A stretch of DNA of 64,000 nt, from positions 620,001 through 684,000 of the forward strand of contig CANTFL010000174.1 of the NCBI GenBank assembly GCA_947650285.1, given 5' to 3'. The DNA is from Hyaloperonospora brassicae (Eukaryota > Oomycota > Peronosporomycetes > Peronosporales > Peronosporaceae). Below the pieces are notes generated by a model, which was given only the letters and a program-made list of their open reading frames with translations, had not been told where the DNA came from and did no database searches. The translations under genes were made by a program, and so were the position numbers. Positions 21,842 through 33,534 of this stretch are shown here, one piece after another (positions within the stretch are counted from its first letter, which is position 1; every line of letters begins with the position of its first letter).

Positions 21842-22554
21842 TATGACGGGATGGTCCACGAAAAAAAACGCCCATTATCCAGCGTGCAGTCCATACTTTG
21901 CGCTCGACATGTGCCTGCCGTTGTGCAGCGCATGAATTCGATTGGAAGGGGAACCCGCAAGCGTCTGGCGCCACGCGCGGATCAGCTCGTAAACATAGAA
22001 CAACATTAAGACCGGCGGCTACCGCCTTTCTCATGATATTTGAGTGTACCACTTGCAGCACAAAATCCACATCTAGTTGACGTCGTTCCATCTACGGTAT
22101 CGCGTTTCATATGCATAGCGAAGTAGCACTTACGACAAAAGAAGCCGGGAAGAAGTCGAGGTTGCTCAATACCAGCCTCTTTTACACTATTGATGCTTAT
22201 GCCTACCGTGCGACGGACGTGTGGTTATCTGATCACTCCGATAGAGACGCAAGCAACACCACGCAGCACTTCAGCATCAAGCGACTTGATAATGATGATG
22301 GCCATTTCCATGTGGTTGGTTTATACGCTCAATCACCTTGTGGAATCAGGCACTGAGTTGCTTTTGCATATCCCGCACCTCTATCTTCAGATGAATTTGC
22401 TGCTGTACTTGGTCTGGCCTGCTATGCCCGTGGCTTGATTAAAGTGCCACCGCTACTGCTCCATATGGCAACTTTCGGCTCTAGCGCAATATATTGGCGG
22501 TCAAAATCGCAATAGACGTTTGGATTGTGGCACAGATCTTTCCTGGATTAAAAC
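21842..22554. other. Non-coding part of copy A before copia-2
   Basis: Contains the upstream region of the effector and a plus-strand frame (22111-22356, 81 codons) also open in copy B. That frame differs by four amino-acid and about three silent changes, so there is no sign of constraint and no family is recognised. Confidence 0.4.
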
Positions 22555-22808
22555 TGTTGATGTGTGCACTGTCAATGCACGGTCAACAACACCAACTGTG
22601 ATTTGCTACGCACGAGTGACAAGACAGCGATGATACGACAGGGTGTAAACGGTTCACGTGCAGTCTGATGATTCTAGAACTACCTTGAGTGTATGTTCTA
22701 GAATCCACCAAGATCAGGGAAAGCTACAAGGTAGAAGAAGATAACACGACGAGTAAGTTCATAGGAAAACTAATTCAATACACTTTCCAATTTTCCTTCG
22801 ACATAACA
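22555..22808 (+). repeat. copia-2 5' LTR
   Basis: 254 bp. Contains a short inverted repeat (TTCTAGAACTACC...GTATGTTCTAGAA, about 22672-22702). It differs from the 3' LTR at two sites (about 22615 G/A and 22709 C/T). Confidence 0.95.
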
Positions 22809-22821
22809 GGTTATGAGCCCA
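22809..22821 (+). promoter_or_regulatory. copia-2 primer-binding site
   Basis: GGTTATGAGCCCA directly after the LTR, identical to copia-1 and complementary to the anticodon arm of initiator tRNA-Met. Here the internal ATG is followed by a stop after five codons, so gag starts further on at 22855. Confidence 0.8.
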
Positions 22822-22854
22822 AAAGCTTAAGGACCTCTGCCAGAAGCCAGTACG

Positions 22855-25800
22855 ATGAATAAACCCGATGACCTGCTTGGAACAGACAACTACTTCCATT
22901 GGGAATTCAATATGAAGATGACACTTGCGAGGAAGGGCCTGCTAGAGCACATCTTGGAAGTGAAGTCGGAGCAGGAGATGACGGAGGATTGGAAGGTCAA
23001 GGACATGAAGGCGTTTGCTATTATTGCTCAAGGGATCGAAGTAAAGCATCAGACGAAGATCCGACATGCTCGCACTGCGAAGGAAGCATGGGAAACACTA
23101 CGCGACTACTACAACAAGACAAACCTTCAGAATCGAGTGGCACTGACACGTCGATTGCACGAATTTCGTATGGATGAGGGAGGCGACATGGTGAGCCACC
23201 TCGACCGTTTCGATGAACTTGTTTTGAGTATGGAGGCGGTGGGCGATACCATGGACGACGCACGCCAGATGACAGTTCTGCTGAGTAGCTTACCGGCAGA
23301 GTACGAGATGATTGTGTCCATCATTGAGAATTCCATGGGTGTGACGATGGTGGATGTGAAAGAAAAGCTGTTGAAGGAACACAAGAAGAAGCAGCAGCAA
23401 GAGGTCTCCGAAGGAGCTTTCCGCGTTGGTCGTGGAGGCCATAAACAGGATCGTGGTCGTGGAATACGCAAACAACGTGGTGCAGAAGAGAGCTGGAAGA
23501 AGAAACAGCCGTTTCGTGGGAAGTGTCACCGCTGTAACAAGATCGGACACAAGCAGTTTGAGTGCCGATCTGCCACCAAGAATGATGGAAATGAAATGGC
23601 ATTCACGGCCACAAACGGATTAAAAAAAGGATGGTTGTTGGACAGCGGCGCCTCGTCACATATGACCCCAGCCGAAGAAGATTTCTTTGAGTACGAGAAA
23701 TTGAGAGAAGCCATTCAAGTTCGCGTTGCCGATGGTGCGGTCATGAATGCAATTGGACGAGGAAGCATTCGATTTCGCTGTACGAATGGTACAGCAGTGA
23801 CTGTGAATGAAGTATTGCACATTCCAACGCTGGACAGACGACTACTAGCGGTGCCCAAGATCGTCCAGCGTGGGTACAACGTTCGATTCGGTGAAAAATA
23901 CTGCGGTATCTACAAGGATAATGTGTTGATGATTTCTGCGAAGCGCATGAGAAGCGTGTACACTCTTGATGTGGAGTATGAGCACACGATGTTGGTAGAA
24001 CATGAAGACGCTGGTAACAAGTGGGAGCTGTGGCATGCACGAATGGGTCACATTAGCCACAACAAGTTTAAAAAGACAAAGGAGGCTACGGAAGGACTAC
24101 CGAATGTAGTACCTGACACGAACAAGAATTTGTGTGGAGGGTGTCTACAAGGGAAACTGTGTGTCGCGAGTTTTCCACAAGAGTCGAAGACAAAGACAAC
24201 GCAGCCACTGCAGCTTATTCACTCTGACGTCGTGGGCCCTATGAAGAACCCAACTCCTGGTGGGTCACGATACGTATTGTCTCTCGTGGACGATTTTTCA
24301 AGATTAGTGACTGTATATTTTCTGAAGTCCAAGAGTGAAGTACTGTCGAAGTTCATTGAATTTCGGACCGAGATGGAGCAGCAGTGTGGATTTCGTATTA
24401 AGGCCATACGTACTGACAATGGCGGTGAATACAAAAACAAGAGGTTTGCTTCGTACTGCAAGAAACACGGCATCATCCATCAGAAGACAGTACCCTACAG
24501 TCCTCAACAAAACGGTGTTGCTGAACGGATGAACCGTACGATTGTTGAGACGGCCAGAAGCATGATGCATTACAAGCGGGTGGCAAAGAAGTGGTGGGCC
24601 GAAGCTGTGAATGCGGCGGTGTATTTACTTAACAGAACCACGAACTGCAATCACGAGGAGAAGACTCCTTTTGAACTGTGCTTTAAGACGAAGCCCGAAA
24701 TTTCTCACCTACGTGTATTTGGTTCACTTGGATACGCACATATCGATGACTCAAAGCGCACGAAATTCGACGCGAAAGGGTTTCGCTGCATGCTGTTAGG
24801 ATATGCAAGACACACCAAGGGTTACAGGTTGCTTGATCTGGAGACTGGTACGATCAAGATCAGTCGTTCGATCGCGTTAGATGAACGTGAAGTTAGTAAC
24901 ATTTACGAAGACAATCCGGTTGTACCACACCCGAAGATGATAATAATACGACAAGATGACGATGATGGAGATCAACCAAGTAACTTGCAACAAGATGGTG
25001 ATGAAGATGTTGAAATGGAAGAGCACGAAATTGTCGAAGATGTGGAGATGGAAGTACCGAGTTCTGACAATGACATCAGTAACACACCTTCGAGTGAGAC
25101 AAGCAATCATTATCTTGCAAGAAATATGAACAACGAACAACATCAACACACTTCCCAAGTAATTCAACAAGGATCTCGTCACCAAGAACTCGAATTACAC
25201 AATCCGCACGACTCTGGAGCGATGGTGTTCCGTCCACAACTTAAGCGTCGTTCCGGTCGCGAGCATCAGTATCGTGTTCTTACTGACGATGCCAGTGGGA
25301 GAAGTGAATCCGGACCACGAGGAGGTGTTGATGAAATGCTACCAATTGAGCAACCTGTTCAGCTCTTGTTGGAAGACAATAACACTAGTACCACAACAGA
25401 AAACAGCATTGTGCCATACAATGAAAACCATGAAGCCAGTGGGAGTGAAGATGACGAACCTCCTTCCAAGCGATCGCGAATAAACAGCGATGTGGCATTG
25501 ATAGCAGAAGTTGCCATGATAGCTCGTGATTTACCTGGCTCTTATGCGGAGGCAGTGAATGGACCTGACAGATACCAATGGATTAAAGCTATTGAGAATG
25601 AATTTGCGGCTCATGAGCGTAACAAGACGTGGACACCAATTGTACGCAAGCCTGGAATGAAACCAATTGGATCGAAGTGGGTATGGGCTAAAAAGAGTGA
25701 TGGTCGATACAAAGCACGACTTGTGGCGCTCGGATTCCTGCAACAATATGGTATCAACTTTTTCGAGACGTACGCGGCTGTCGCCAGTATGAACTCCATC

Positions 25801-27096
25801 AGGATGCTATTGTCGATTTGCTGCGCAGCAGGATATATGATCGACCAGCTTGATGTTGATACGGCCTACCTGAATGCCGACCTACAAGAAGAAGTATACT
25901 TGTTACCACCCAAAGGGATGAAAATTGGCAGCGAGTTTGTACTTAAATTGAATCGCGCGCTTTACGGACTTAAGCAGGCTGCAAATGCCTGGAATAAGAC
26001 GATTCACAATGCATTACTGGAGATGGGATTTGTCGCGTGCGGTGCTGATCGATGCATATACAAGATAAAGGATGGTGAAGGCTGGGCGTACGTGTGCTTA
26101 TACGTTGATGATATGATTGTGGCTGCAAAAGAAGCAACCACGGTACGCAAGGTGAAAGAACAAATCTCTCAGCGGTTTCAAACCAAAGACCTTGGTCCAG
26201 TGAAGCACTTGCTTGGAATGGAAGTTATGTACGACCGAAAGAAGCGTGAGATGTTTATTTAGCAACAAAGATACATCGAGGAGACTGCAGACATGTTTGG
26301 ACAGACTCAAGCCCGACCAACTGGTAACCCATGTGATCAGAGCATGAAACTGTCCAGCGCAAACAGTCCAAAGTCCGATGTCGAAAGACAAGCCATGAGT
26401 CGTACACCGTACCGCCAATTGCTGGGACGACTGCTGTTTATAGTGACCACGACCAGACCAGACGCAGCATTTCCTGTGAGCCAACTTGGACGATTTGCAG
26501 AAAACCCTGGCTCACAACACTGGAAGGCACTGATCAAAGTGCTAAGATACCTCCGCTCGACGAGTGGTTTTGGATTACACTACAGTGTTGACAAACTACA
26601 GCAACAACTAACAGCGTATAGTGACGCCGATTGGGGAAACAGCTTGGACGACCGTCGATCGGTATCTGGTGGTTTGCTGGTGCTTAATGGAGGCCCTGTT
26701 ATATTTAAGTCTAAGTACCAACGCACCGTTGCATTGAGTACTTCTGAGGCTGAATACATGGCGCTAAGCATGTGCACTCAAGACATACTATGGGCAAGGA
26801 TGTTAATGGCTGACCTCGGATTCGAGCAGAAGAATCCTACTGTCATCTACGAGGATAATCAAGGAGCCATTGCTCTCGCAACAAAACCAGGATACCATGC
26901 GCGGACTAAACACGTAGACATACGTCACCACTTTGTCCGAGAGAAAGTTCTGGCCGGTGATATAAAGGTGATCTACAAGGAGACGGAACATCAACTTGCC
27001 GACATACTAACGAAGGCACTCGGCACCAAGCGATTCCAGTACCTCCGTGCCGGAATGGACATCAAGGTACGTGATGGACCCGAGCATCAACAGTGA
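22855..27096 (+). pseudogene. copia-2 gag-pol with a single nonsense codon
   Basis: One continuous frame of 1414 codons broken only by a TAG at 26260-26262 (codon 1136). Order: gag with a DDYxW-like start and UBN2-type helices, zinc knuckle CHRCNKIGHKQFEC (23524-23565), aspartic protease LLDSGASSHM (about 23635), pre-integrase LWHARMGHISH (about 24028), integrase with the D,D,E landmarks (HSDVVGP, RTDNGGEY and the ERMNRT region), a Glu/Asp/Asn-rich linker, reverse transcriptase with YVDDMIV (about 26101), and RNase H (YSDADWG, SEAEYMAL, YEDNQGAIALA, HHFVREKV). The stop lies between RT and RNase H. The element is otherwise complete; it may be a recent loss, a sequencing error or a leaky stop. 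Confidence 0.93.
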
Positions 27097-27103
27097 GTGG
27101 GAG

Positions 27104-27357
27104 TGTTGATGTGTGCACTGTCAATGCACGGTCAACAACACCAACTGTGATTTGCTACGCACAAGTGACAAGACAGCGATGATACGACAGGGTGTAAACG
27201 GTTCACGTGCAGTCTGATGATTCTAGAACTACCTTGAGTGTATGTTCTAGAATCCATCAAGATCAGGGAAAGCTACAAGGTAGAAGAAGATAACACGACG
27301 AGTAAGTTCATAGGAAAACTAATTCAATACACTTTCCAATTTTCCTTCGACATAACA
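27104..27357 (+). repeat. copia-2 3' LTR
   Basis: 254 bp, preceded by the purine-rich AGTGGGAG. Two differences from the 5' LTR. Confidence 0.95.
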
Positions 27358-27644
27358 AAAACCGGGTGTGAGATGGGTAAGTGCAAGCATCCGATTTGTC
27401 CATGATTATTGATTATTACCGACAGACGGGAGTCAGATGAAGGGACAGTTGAAGATCGTGATTGCGCTGGACCACATACAATGGACATCCACTTTAGCTC
27501 TGGGTTTAATTTATATCCCATTTTTCCTTTTTTTATTCAAAGACTGCTTTTACACCGCTCATTCACTAGTTCAATAGACATCTAGGAAGTGGAAGCCGGG
27601 GCGCCTCAACAGTTCAGCAGATCCAAGTAGGACTCTTTGCTGGC

Positions 27645-27986
27645 TTACATGTCGTGCTCCTTCCAAGACAAAAATAATAAATATCTCGTTTTTTTGCCAC
27701 GAAAGACGAATACAGAATCGTCACAAAGAGTTACCACAAACAACGAATGGCAACAAGTACATTTCCTGCGCGATTGCGGACGAGTTTGTCGGAATAGCGT
27801 GCGTAGACAAGGGATTGAGCAATAATCTATCGAAAAAGAGCACCATCTGTCCCTCAAATGGTTGCTAGCGAACCGCAAGACTACACTAGTGGCGTTGCCA
27901 AATAGTTGATCTACAATCATCTCTGCAGACAATTTACCGACAGCGTGTTGTAAGAGGTCAATTGAGGATTGCAACTGTGGCAGCAA
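27645..27986 (-). other. Shared 113-codon ORF in copy A, unknown
   Basis: Open in both copies (38107-38448 in copy B) at full length, with six amino-acid changes and no frame break. It starts MLPQLQSSIDLLQ and ends with a basic, aromatic tail (YLLFLSWKEH). There is no signal peptide, no recognised domain and no Inr. It may be one exon of an undetected gene or chance; full-length conservation over about 4% divergence is weak support. Confidence 0.25.
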
Positions 27987-27999
27987 AAAACACTTGCAA

Positions 28000-28600
28000 G
28001 CATCCTGATTTCTATCAGGACACTCGGGCCACGTGCAATTAACCGAACCAAGCGACGGAGGTGAAGCAATTGCTCGAGTCTGGAGTGTGACCTTGCGAGG
28101 CCTGGTCCTACTTACGATCTACGGGTATTGGTATCGAAGAAACCAAGTATAAACTCTCCGACATCATCCACGATGTGGAAATTGACGAGTCTGATGGGCG
28201 TACGTAGGCCAGGTAGAGACTTTGGGGCGAACGTTTCGAAGTCGACGTAGATATTTACATTTTAAATTGGAAAATCGACATTAAATAATATCCAGAGCTC
28301 ATTTCATGTCCATCATCATGGCGGGGCAAATGGGAATGATCTGGTGCGATCAGCAGGATCCCTCGGTCCCTCCTCCATCACTCTCCCCCCCCTATCGTCT
28401 GATCACGACCATAAACCCACGCTCGAGTTTCACACGTGCAATGACTCTTTTTTCTGAAGGCGCACCGGTGAGAGAGAGATTCATGATGGTCTGTTACCCA
28501 TGAGTATCATCTGCAAGATGTCTGGAAACGCCTAAGCCAGGAATACAAGCCCCGGTTGTGCCTGGGGTTCGTGGCAGTCCGCCAGAGGTAGCGAGTCGTC
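28000..28600. other. Non-coding stretch in copy A
   Basis: No product recognised. Several small indels against copy B (around 28010, 28040 and 28390-28425) argue against coding function. Confidence 0.4.
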
Positions 28601-28611
28601 GCTAGTATAGA

Positions 28612-30875
28612 TTCGGAAACAGTCCGGGAGTTGCGTGCAGACCAGCTCCTTGAACTACGGTAACCTCACGTCTATGTTCACGCTGGGCTACTGCACCGAG
28701 TTGCTGCAAGTCTGTCGGCCAGAAACGGTGGACGCTTTCAGACGTGGGAGACTGTACGTCTCGAAACACGCGTCGTTGCACTCACACTATGAATGTGTGA
28801 TGCAGATTGAGCTCATGAGAAACCATCTCAGTTCCCCAATCCCTTCCACCCGCCTCCACATCGTCTTATAGCGCAGGGGCAGCCTATCTCGCATGAGAGC
28901 CGGTAGCTCTGGAGCTTTATTTTCGCGCAGTCAACGAAGAGGCTGGAAACCGCTAGTTGAGGGTCTGCACCTCCTGTTCAATGTGTGATGAACTTGCCGT
29001 AACACTCGCACGCCTTCAGACCGTCCCAAACCATGCGCCGCGAAATTTCTATCAATACGAGACACGTCGGAAGCGCACGGCAGCTGTTGTCAGCGGGCGC
29101 TCAGCATGATGTAAATTCAGTTGCTCGGTGGCGACCCTGCACTCCGTCCACATTTGGTAGTCTGATAGACCACTGTCATGGTGCCAGACCGGAGACGAAA
29201 GCTGGTGCGTTGCTGATCGTTGCCAGTATCCGCGCCAACTGCATCTTCCAAACGGATGCCGCAAAGCGCATCTGTGTCAAGACTCCACACATCTGTGTCA
29301 CGAGCTTTGGTCCGCATCGACGGTAAGCTGTTGTTTACCGATTTGGAGCCTGGATACTACTCCCACCACGTGCGATGGGCATGATCTTTGATAGTAGCCC
29401 TGCCCTGTCTAGCATGCGCAGGTGATTGGACGATAGAACGTGCTCGGAACCTGCACGTCGTAGGCATAAACAGCGACACGTCTGCAGCCTTCATGATGGC
29501 GAGAGTCAGTGATTACGCGACCTCATCGCGCACCATCGGCCTGCGCATATCGACCAACGTGTACAGCAACACTTATGCAACAGGCTGTATCGACTACGCC
29601 CCCTCCGGAGCTATCAACTATATAGAGCACTAGATTACAAAGCTAGCCTGCCGCAACACAGCTAAGTCGACGTTCGATGCGAAGAAAGCGAGCGAGGACG
29701 ACGGTGGGCGAAATGATCACGATTCGCAAGGTCAAAGCCGGTTGAGTAAAATAGTGGTAAAACATGTGCCGACACCGTCTTATGTGAACCAAAACAATCT
29801 CAGGGCGGCAGCGTGAGGTTCACGTGGAGTGTTGATAGGACCAATCGATGGGTGTGCGACGTGCGGTCATGCCACTGTCGTGCCGAACACGACGTGCCGA
29901 TCGTGGCTGCCAAAACACGTGAGTCGGGTTGCTAGGGCACAGTCGAGGAGAGGGTGTCGTGCTGTCTCGACGGCCGTTGCGCAGTCTTTGTATCGCAGTT
30001 CGTTGCACCTGTAGAAAGCTCTGACAAGGAAGAAAAGCAAGTGCCAGCAGGTGACACTCGGAACGCGAGACGGAAGTGGAGAACGTGTAGAACCGAAAGC
30101 AGGTTGTAAGTGCCACAGCTCTTACGGTCATGTCCGATGGCTTCTACTGCCACGTTCGCACTGATCTAGCCGAGAAAGCGTCCTGTCGAGTAAGTAGATC
30201 CATGTATCATTGCGTTATTCGTCCGGGTGTTCGAGCCTCTGGTCTGCTCCTTGCAGTCTCGCACGATGAAAACATTGACTAGATGGTGATATCTCTATAC
30301 TTGCGAAGTCACATCAGATTTTGACAAAAAAGCGAAGTGTCGGTAGACCTTTGCTAAGGATATGCGGCATTGCAATCGGCAACCTTCAGCTCTTGCTCCA
30401 GCTCGACTTCTGCCTCTTTGAACTCCTTCAACCATCTCTGATCTTCCCCATTCCATACTAGATGCCGATGTAGAGAAAGCGTATACATTTTCGTGTGCTG
30501 GATGCAACGACAAGGACTGTGGCCGAGATCTCTGTCCTGGTAGCTACGGATGGACGCATGGCATGAAGTTAGTCGACGTTGAGGAGACGTCACTGGCGCT
30601 TTGCGTGCTCGTAACAATCAATATCATTCTACTGATGATGATGGCTGTTGATTTACGCAACCGAGATGAAGGAAACGGTAAGATACTGGGTATGGCTTGT
30701 GGCTGAGACATCAGATTGTTCATGGGAATGGGTTGACCCATTAGTCTCGATTCGAAGCTCTACTGAAAATAGCTGACGTTTGTGTATTGTAGTCAACACA
30801 TCCCAAGTTGTTGAGGTAGCCGGTTATGGTGCAAACTCCAACAGTGGTGGCCGTGCAGCTTCACTGCCGAAGTGA
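28612..30875 (+). CDS. Probable spliced gene: Cys-rich single-pass membrane protein, copy A
   Basis: Not visible as one frame. The 3' exons can be read with matching phases: about 29755-29918 (TCADTVLCEP, WVCDVRSCHC), donor GTGAGT; 30119-30189 (GFYCHVR, KASCR), donor GTAAGT; about 30476-30677 (SCAGCNDKDCGRDLCPG, then a hydrophobic segment LALCVLVTINIILLMMMAV and a charged RNRDEGN stop-transfer), donor GTAAGA; and 30793-30875 (Gly/Asn/Ser-rich tail ending in LPK). Upstream pieces at 28612-28870 (GSCVQTSSLNYGNLTSMF) and about 29420-29630 look like more ectodomain. The acceptor at 30476 is weak, the 5' end is not found, and a stop at 29631 needs an intron to be bypassed. Topology suggests a Cys-rich ectodomain, one membrane span and a short cytoplasmic tail. 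I do not recognise the family. It may be partly decayed. Confidence 0.4.
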
Positions 30876-31989
30876 TATTGGTATCCATTGGCTAGATCGG
30901 GACCGCTTTTTGCAACGCGAGAGGCTGGACATAACCCACGGCAAGCTATCGTTCGTTGCTGCGTGAAAGTATCGAAAACATTGAAATCCACGAGTTCAGC
31001 GTAAGGGGGTGAGCCTATTAAACGTCGTTAGCACAATTGTGTACATGTGATAGTCATCTCAATCGAACATTATATCAATATCACCTGGCTGAGAAAACAC
31101 TGATGGAATACTTCCGTCAAAGGTAACATTTAAAGCCGCTCTAATTTTGGCTGATATATTGGCCATGATATCAGCCAAATTTACCATCAATCGATGCTAG
31201 ACGCACGCAATGAAAAGTGAGAGATAAACCTACATAGAAAGTCGGTTTTTAGTATGGTTGAAGCAAGACAAATTAGATTGATAAAAAGAATCATAAGTAT
31301 ATTAAAGACATTGCTACTGTCCTCCTGCTGTGTGCATCCTTTGCTCAGCTCTCTTCCTCGCACTTCCTAAACGCTCACATGAACTTGATGTGGTAAAGCG
31401 GATCGAAAAGTGTAGACCGCAGATCGCGTTTCGACTTAGTATTAGTTTGCTGTAGGTAGAAGCCACTCAATGAGGTGCACCACACACGGCTACATTGGGC
31501 GATGCAATCTTGGGCGATGCGATCTTCGGATGATAAGATCACGGTAATCTGGCGCAGACCACCGAATACGATGGAAGATCGGCAACACAAGGCGACACGT
31601 GGTGTTCCATACTAGTAAACGGAGTAGGCTTAGTCAAAGTGTTAGGCTTTGGTCAGAGAACATTAAGTAAGATATAAATCAATTTACTTCAAAGTGCAAA
31701 CGTGTCTATTTTCGTTCTGGTAGAGTTGTTTGTCGTACCGACGTCTAAGAAGATTAACTGAACACCAAGAAGATCACCCCTCGATCACTTGTCCAGGAGC
31801 GACAGATATCTTCAATCCCTCCACTGCGATTCGACGCAGAGTGCAGGAGCGCGAAACGGCTCAAGTGGTCAGAAGGCTCACGAATCAAGCATCTAGTTTG
31901 GACAAGGCGATCTAGTAGAGATCAGGGTGACTCATGTTGATCACCTACAAGCACATGTGATACAATAAATTGCTCGTGTAATCATACGC

Positions 31990-32150
31990 TGTTTGGATGA
32001 TCCTCGAAGAGTCGAAAATCCCTTAGTCTGTCCTCGACGAGTTCATAATCGACGAGTCTGAATCGAGACGAGTCCAAATACGACGAATCTGAGCTCGACG
32101 AGACAGATCTGGACGAGTGTAGCCTCGACAAGATAAAACTTGACGAGTCA
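31990..32150. repeat. Degenerate CGACGAG-TC tandem repeat
   Basis: The core (T)CGACGAGTC, or close variants (AGACGAGTCC, CGACGAATCT, GGACGAGTGT, CGACAAGAT, TGACGAGTCA), recurs about eight times at roughly 18-22-bp spacing. It is an eroded short tandem repeat. Confidence 0.7.
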
Positions 32151-32203
32151 CAGGATGTGAAGACCTTCGATCATTTGACTAAGAGTTTGTACAGAAGCAA
32201 CAA

Positions 32204-32232
32204 GAGAGAGAGAGAGATAGAGAGAGAGATAG
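32204..32232. repeat. (GA)n-rich microsatellite
   Basis: A run of GAGA with two GATA interruptions, purine-only on the plus strand apart from two T. Confidence 0.85.
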
Positions 32233-32454
32233 TAGGATCGACCCACGTAGCCCTCTCTGAAAGGGAATAAGAGATAATCAATACAGAGTCTAATTTTCGA
32301 AGTCCAAGACACGCATAAGCTTCACGGTAAGTCCCTGCAAGAACTATATTATGCCTGCCGTCGAACGTCGAGAGTCATAACTTGTAGATGTTTTGAATGG
32401 TGGCGTCAAGAGGTCAAGTCGGTCTGGAGTGGGCACTAGCTACCAGCGCATGTT

Positions 32455-32597
32455 AAGACTTGTCGAGTGGCAAGCCGGTGAACCAATGGACGGAACCGTT
32501 TACGTCTTGTCGAGCGACAAGCCGGTCAACCCAATCGAAGGGATCGCATAAGACTTGTCTAGTGAAAAGCCGGTGGGCCTCAGGCGAGGGTACCGTA
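32455..32597. repeat. Three 47-48-bp units, each with a CTTGTCG...GACAAG hairpin
   Basis: CTTGT starts recur at 32459, 32506 and 32554. The middle unit has a perfect stem (CTTGTCG-AG-CGACAAG); the others have one to three mismatches. Each is followed by GCCGGT. Such repeated hairpins are often seen in untranslated regions of LTR elements, but no element was identified here. Confidence 0.7.
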
Positions 32598-33534
32598 AAT
32601 CTATAGTCGGGTGTACACTGCACCCGGTGACCTGGAAAAGAGCGTAAAGCTTCGGCTTACACCCTTCGATGTGAAGTCAAGGGAGGTCGAAGGTTTAAAG
32701 GCTGCTGAGCTAAGACAGGCTTCTGGAGGATTTAGTTGTAAGTAATATGTTAGGCGAAAGCCTCAACAGCACCTGACGGAGCGAACCGCGAAGGGATGTT
32801 GTTATATCCCAACGCAACAGCCCAACTCACCGACTTATCTCGTCAATATTGTTGAGTCGGTTCATTAAAATTGCACAATTGCAATGTTAATTGACTAATG
32901 TACCACATAAAACCGCGGTTGTGTGTAGAGTTCCATACGATTTTACATTTTATTTATCTTGCTCGCGATGAGATACAAGCGTGCAGTTGTGCATTATCTT
33001 AAACTGGCGGACGCAGTCGCCCACCCGAGAAGGGTCGATATAGAGAGAAGTAGGAATTGGGAGCCAAGATTAGGGACGAATTTGTAATTTGACGCAATTT
33101 TAAGCGTATACTAGAGTATGTATCAACTTCTTGTAAAATATCAATTGAGCTTCGATCGATGGGTTAGTAACGAGATCAGGTACTCGAGATACGCACACAC
33201 CACTGGAAAAGATCGCGAAATTCGAAGGGAGGCAGTACCGTTCTGACTAATCTCTACATTGTCTTAAGTTGTTAACCTACGAGATGAAAGGACTTGCAGA
33301 CCCTAGAACGAGTGGCGTAAACCATTTTCACTATGTATGGATAAGGCAGCTTAGAGCTGGTTGAGACAGTTGTAAAAATACCCAGCGAACATGGAAGCTG
33401 CTAAGCAAGGATTTTCTAGAGTTTCATGATCGCAGTCAGATCAATCAGCAAGTTCTCGATACTATGCAGCAAAATGCAATGAATTACAAAAACGTTTGTG
33501 AATTCGTCCTTCGGCTAAATACAAGGCCCTGATA

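Larger units (their letters stand above)
22555..27357 (+). mobile_element. Ty1/copia LTR retrotransposon copia-2 (young)
   Basis: LTRs at 22555-22808 and 27104-27357, both 254 bp, start TGTTGATG and end CATAACA. I see two differences between them, so insertion was recent. A 5-bp target duplication AAAAC flanks the element (22550-22554 and 27358-27362). The orthologous empty site with one AAAAC is at 37820-37824 in copy B. The primer-binding site (22809-22821) and the purine tract GAGTGGGAG before the 3' LTR are the same as in copia-1, although LTRs and proteins are clearly different lineages. Confidence 0.97.
18772..31000. repeat. Segmental duplication, copy A (split by copia-2)
   Basis: From the right part of the MULE-like element to about 31000 the sequence is collinear with 34043-41450 in direct orientation, interrupted only by copia-2 (22555-27362) in this copy. 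Without copia-2 the shared unit is about 7.4 kb. The right boundary lies between 30940 and 31010, where the two copies drift apart. Sampled divergence is about 4% around 20.0-20.2 kb, about 1% at 29.6-30.0 kb and roughly one difference in 660 bp at 30.06-30.72 kb. The unit contains an effector gene (minus) and a Cys-rich membrane-protein gene (plus). Confidence 0.95.
31001..33534. other. Spacer between duplication copies, repeat remains
   Basis: About 2.5 kb absent from either duplicated unit. It contains a small hairpin (TTGGCTGATAT...ATATCAGCCAA, 31147-31178), degenerate CGACGAG-type repeats, a GA-rich microsatellite and three hairpin units, listed separately. A 61-codon frame (31730-31915) and the leader-like text around it could be the 5' region of an old LTR element, but I find no paired LTRs and no pol domain. 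Confidence 0.5.

Noticed and set aside
22111..22356. 81-codon frame conserved in both duplication copies
   Set aside because: Four replacement and about three silent changes, no recognised features, and it lies in the effector's upstream region; no sign of constraint.
31990..32600. CRISPR-like array
   Set aside because: Repeats are degenerate with irregular spacing and no unique spacers; eukaryotic context. Ordinary tandem repeats.
31600..32900. A complete LTR retrotransposon between the duplication copies
   Set aside because: Leader-like text and repeats are present, but I found no matching LTR pair, primer-binding site or pol domain.
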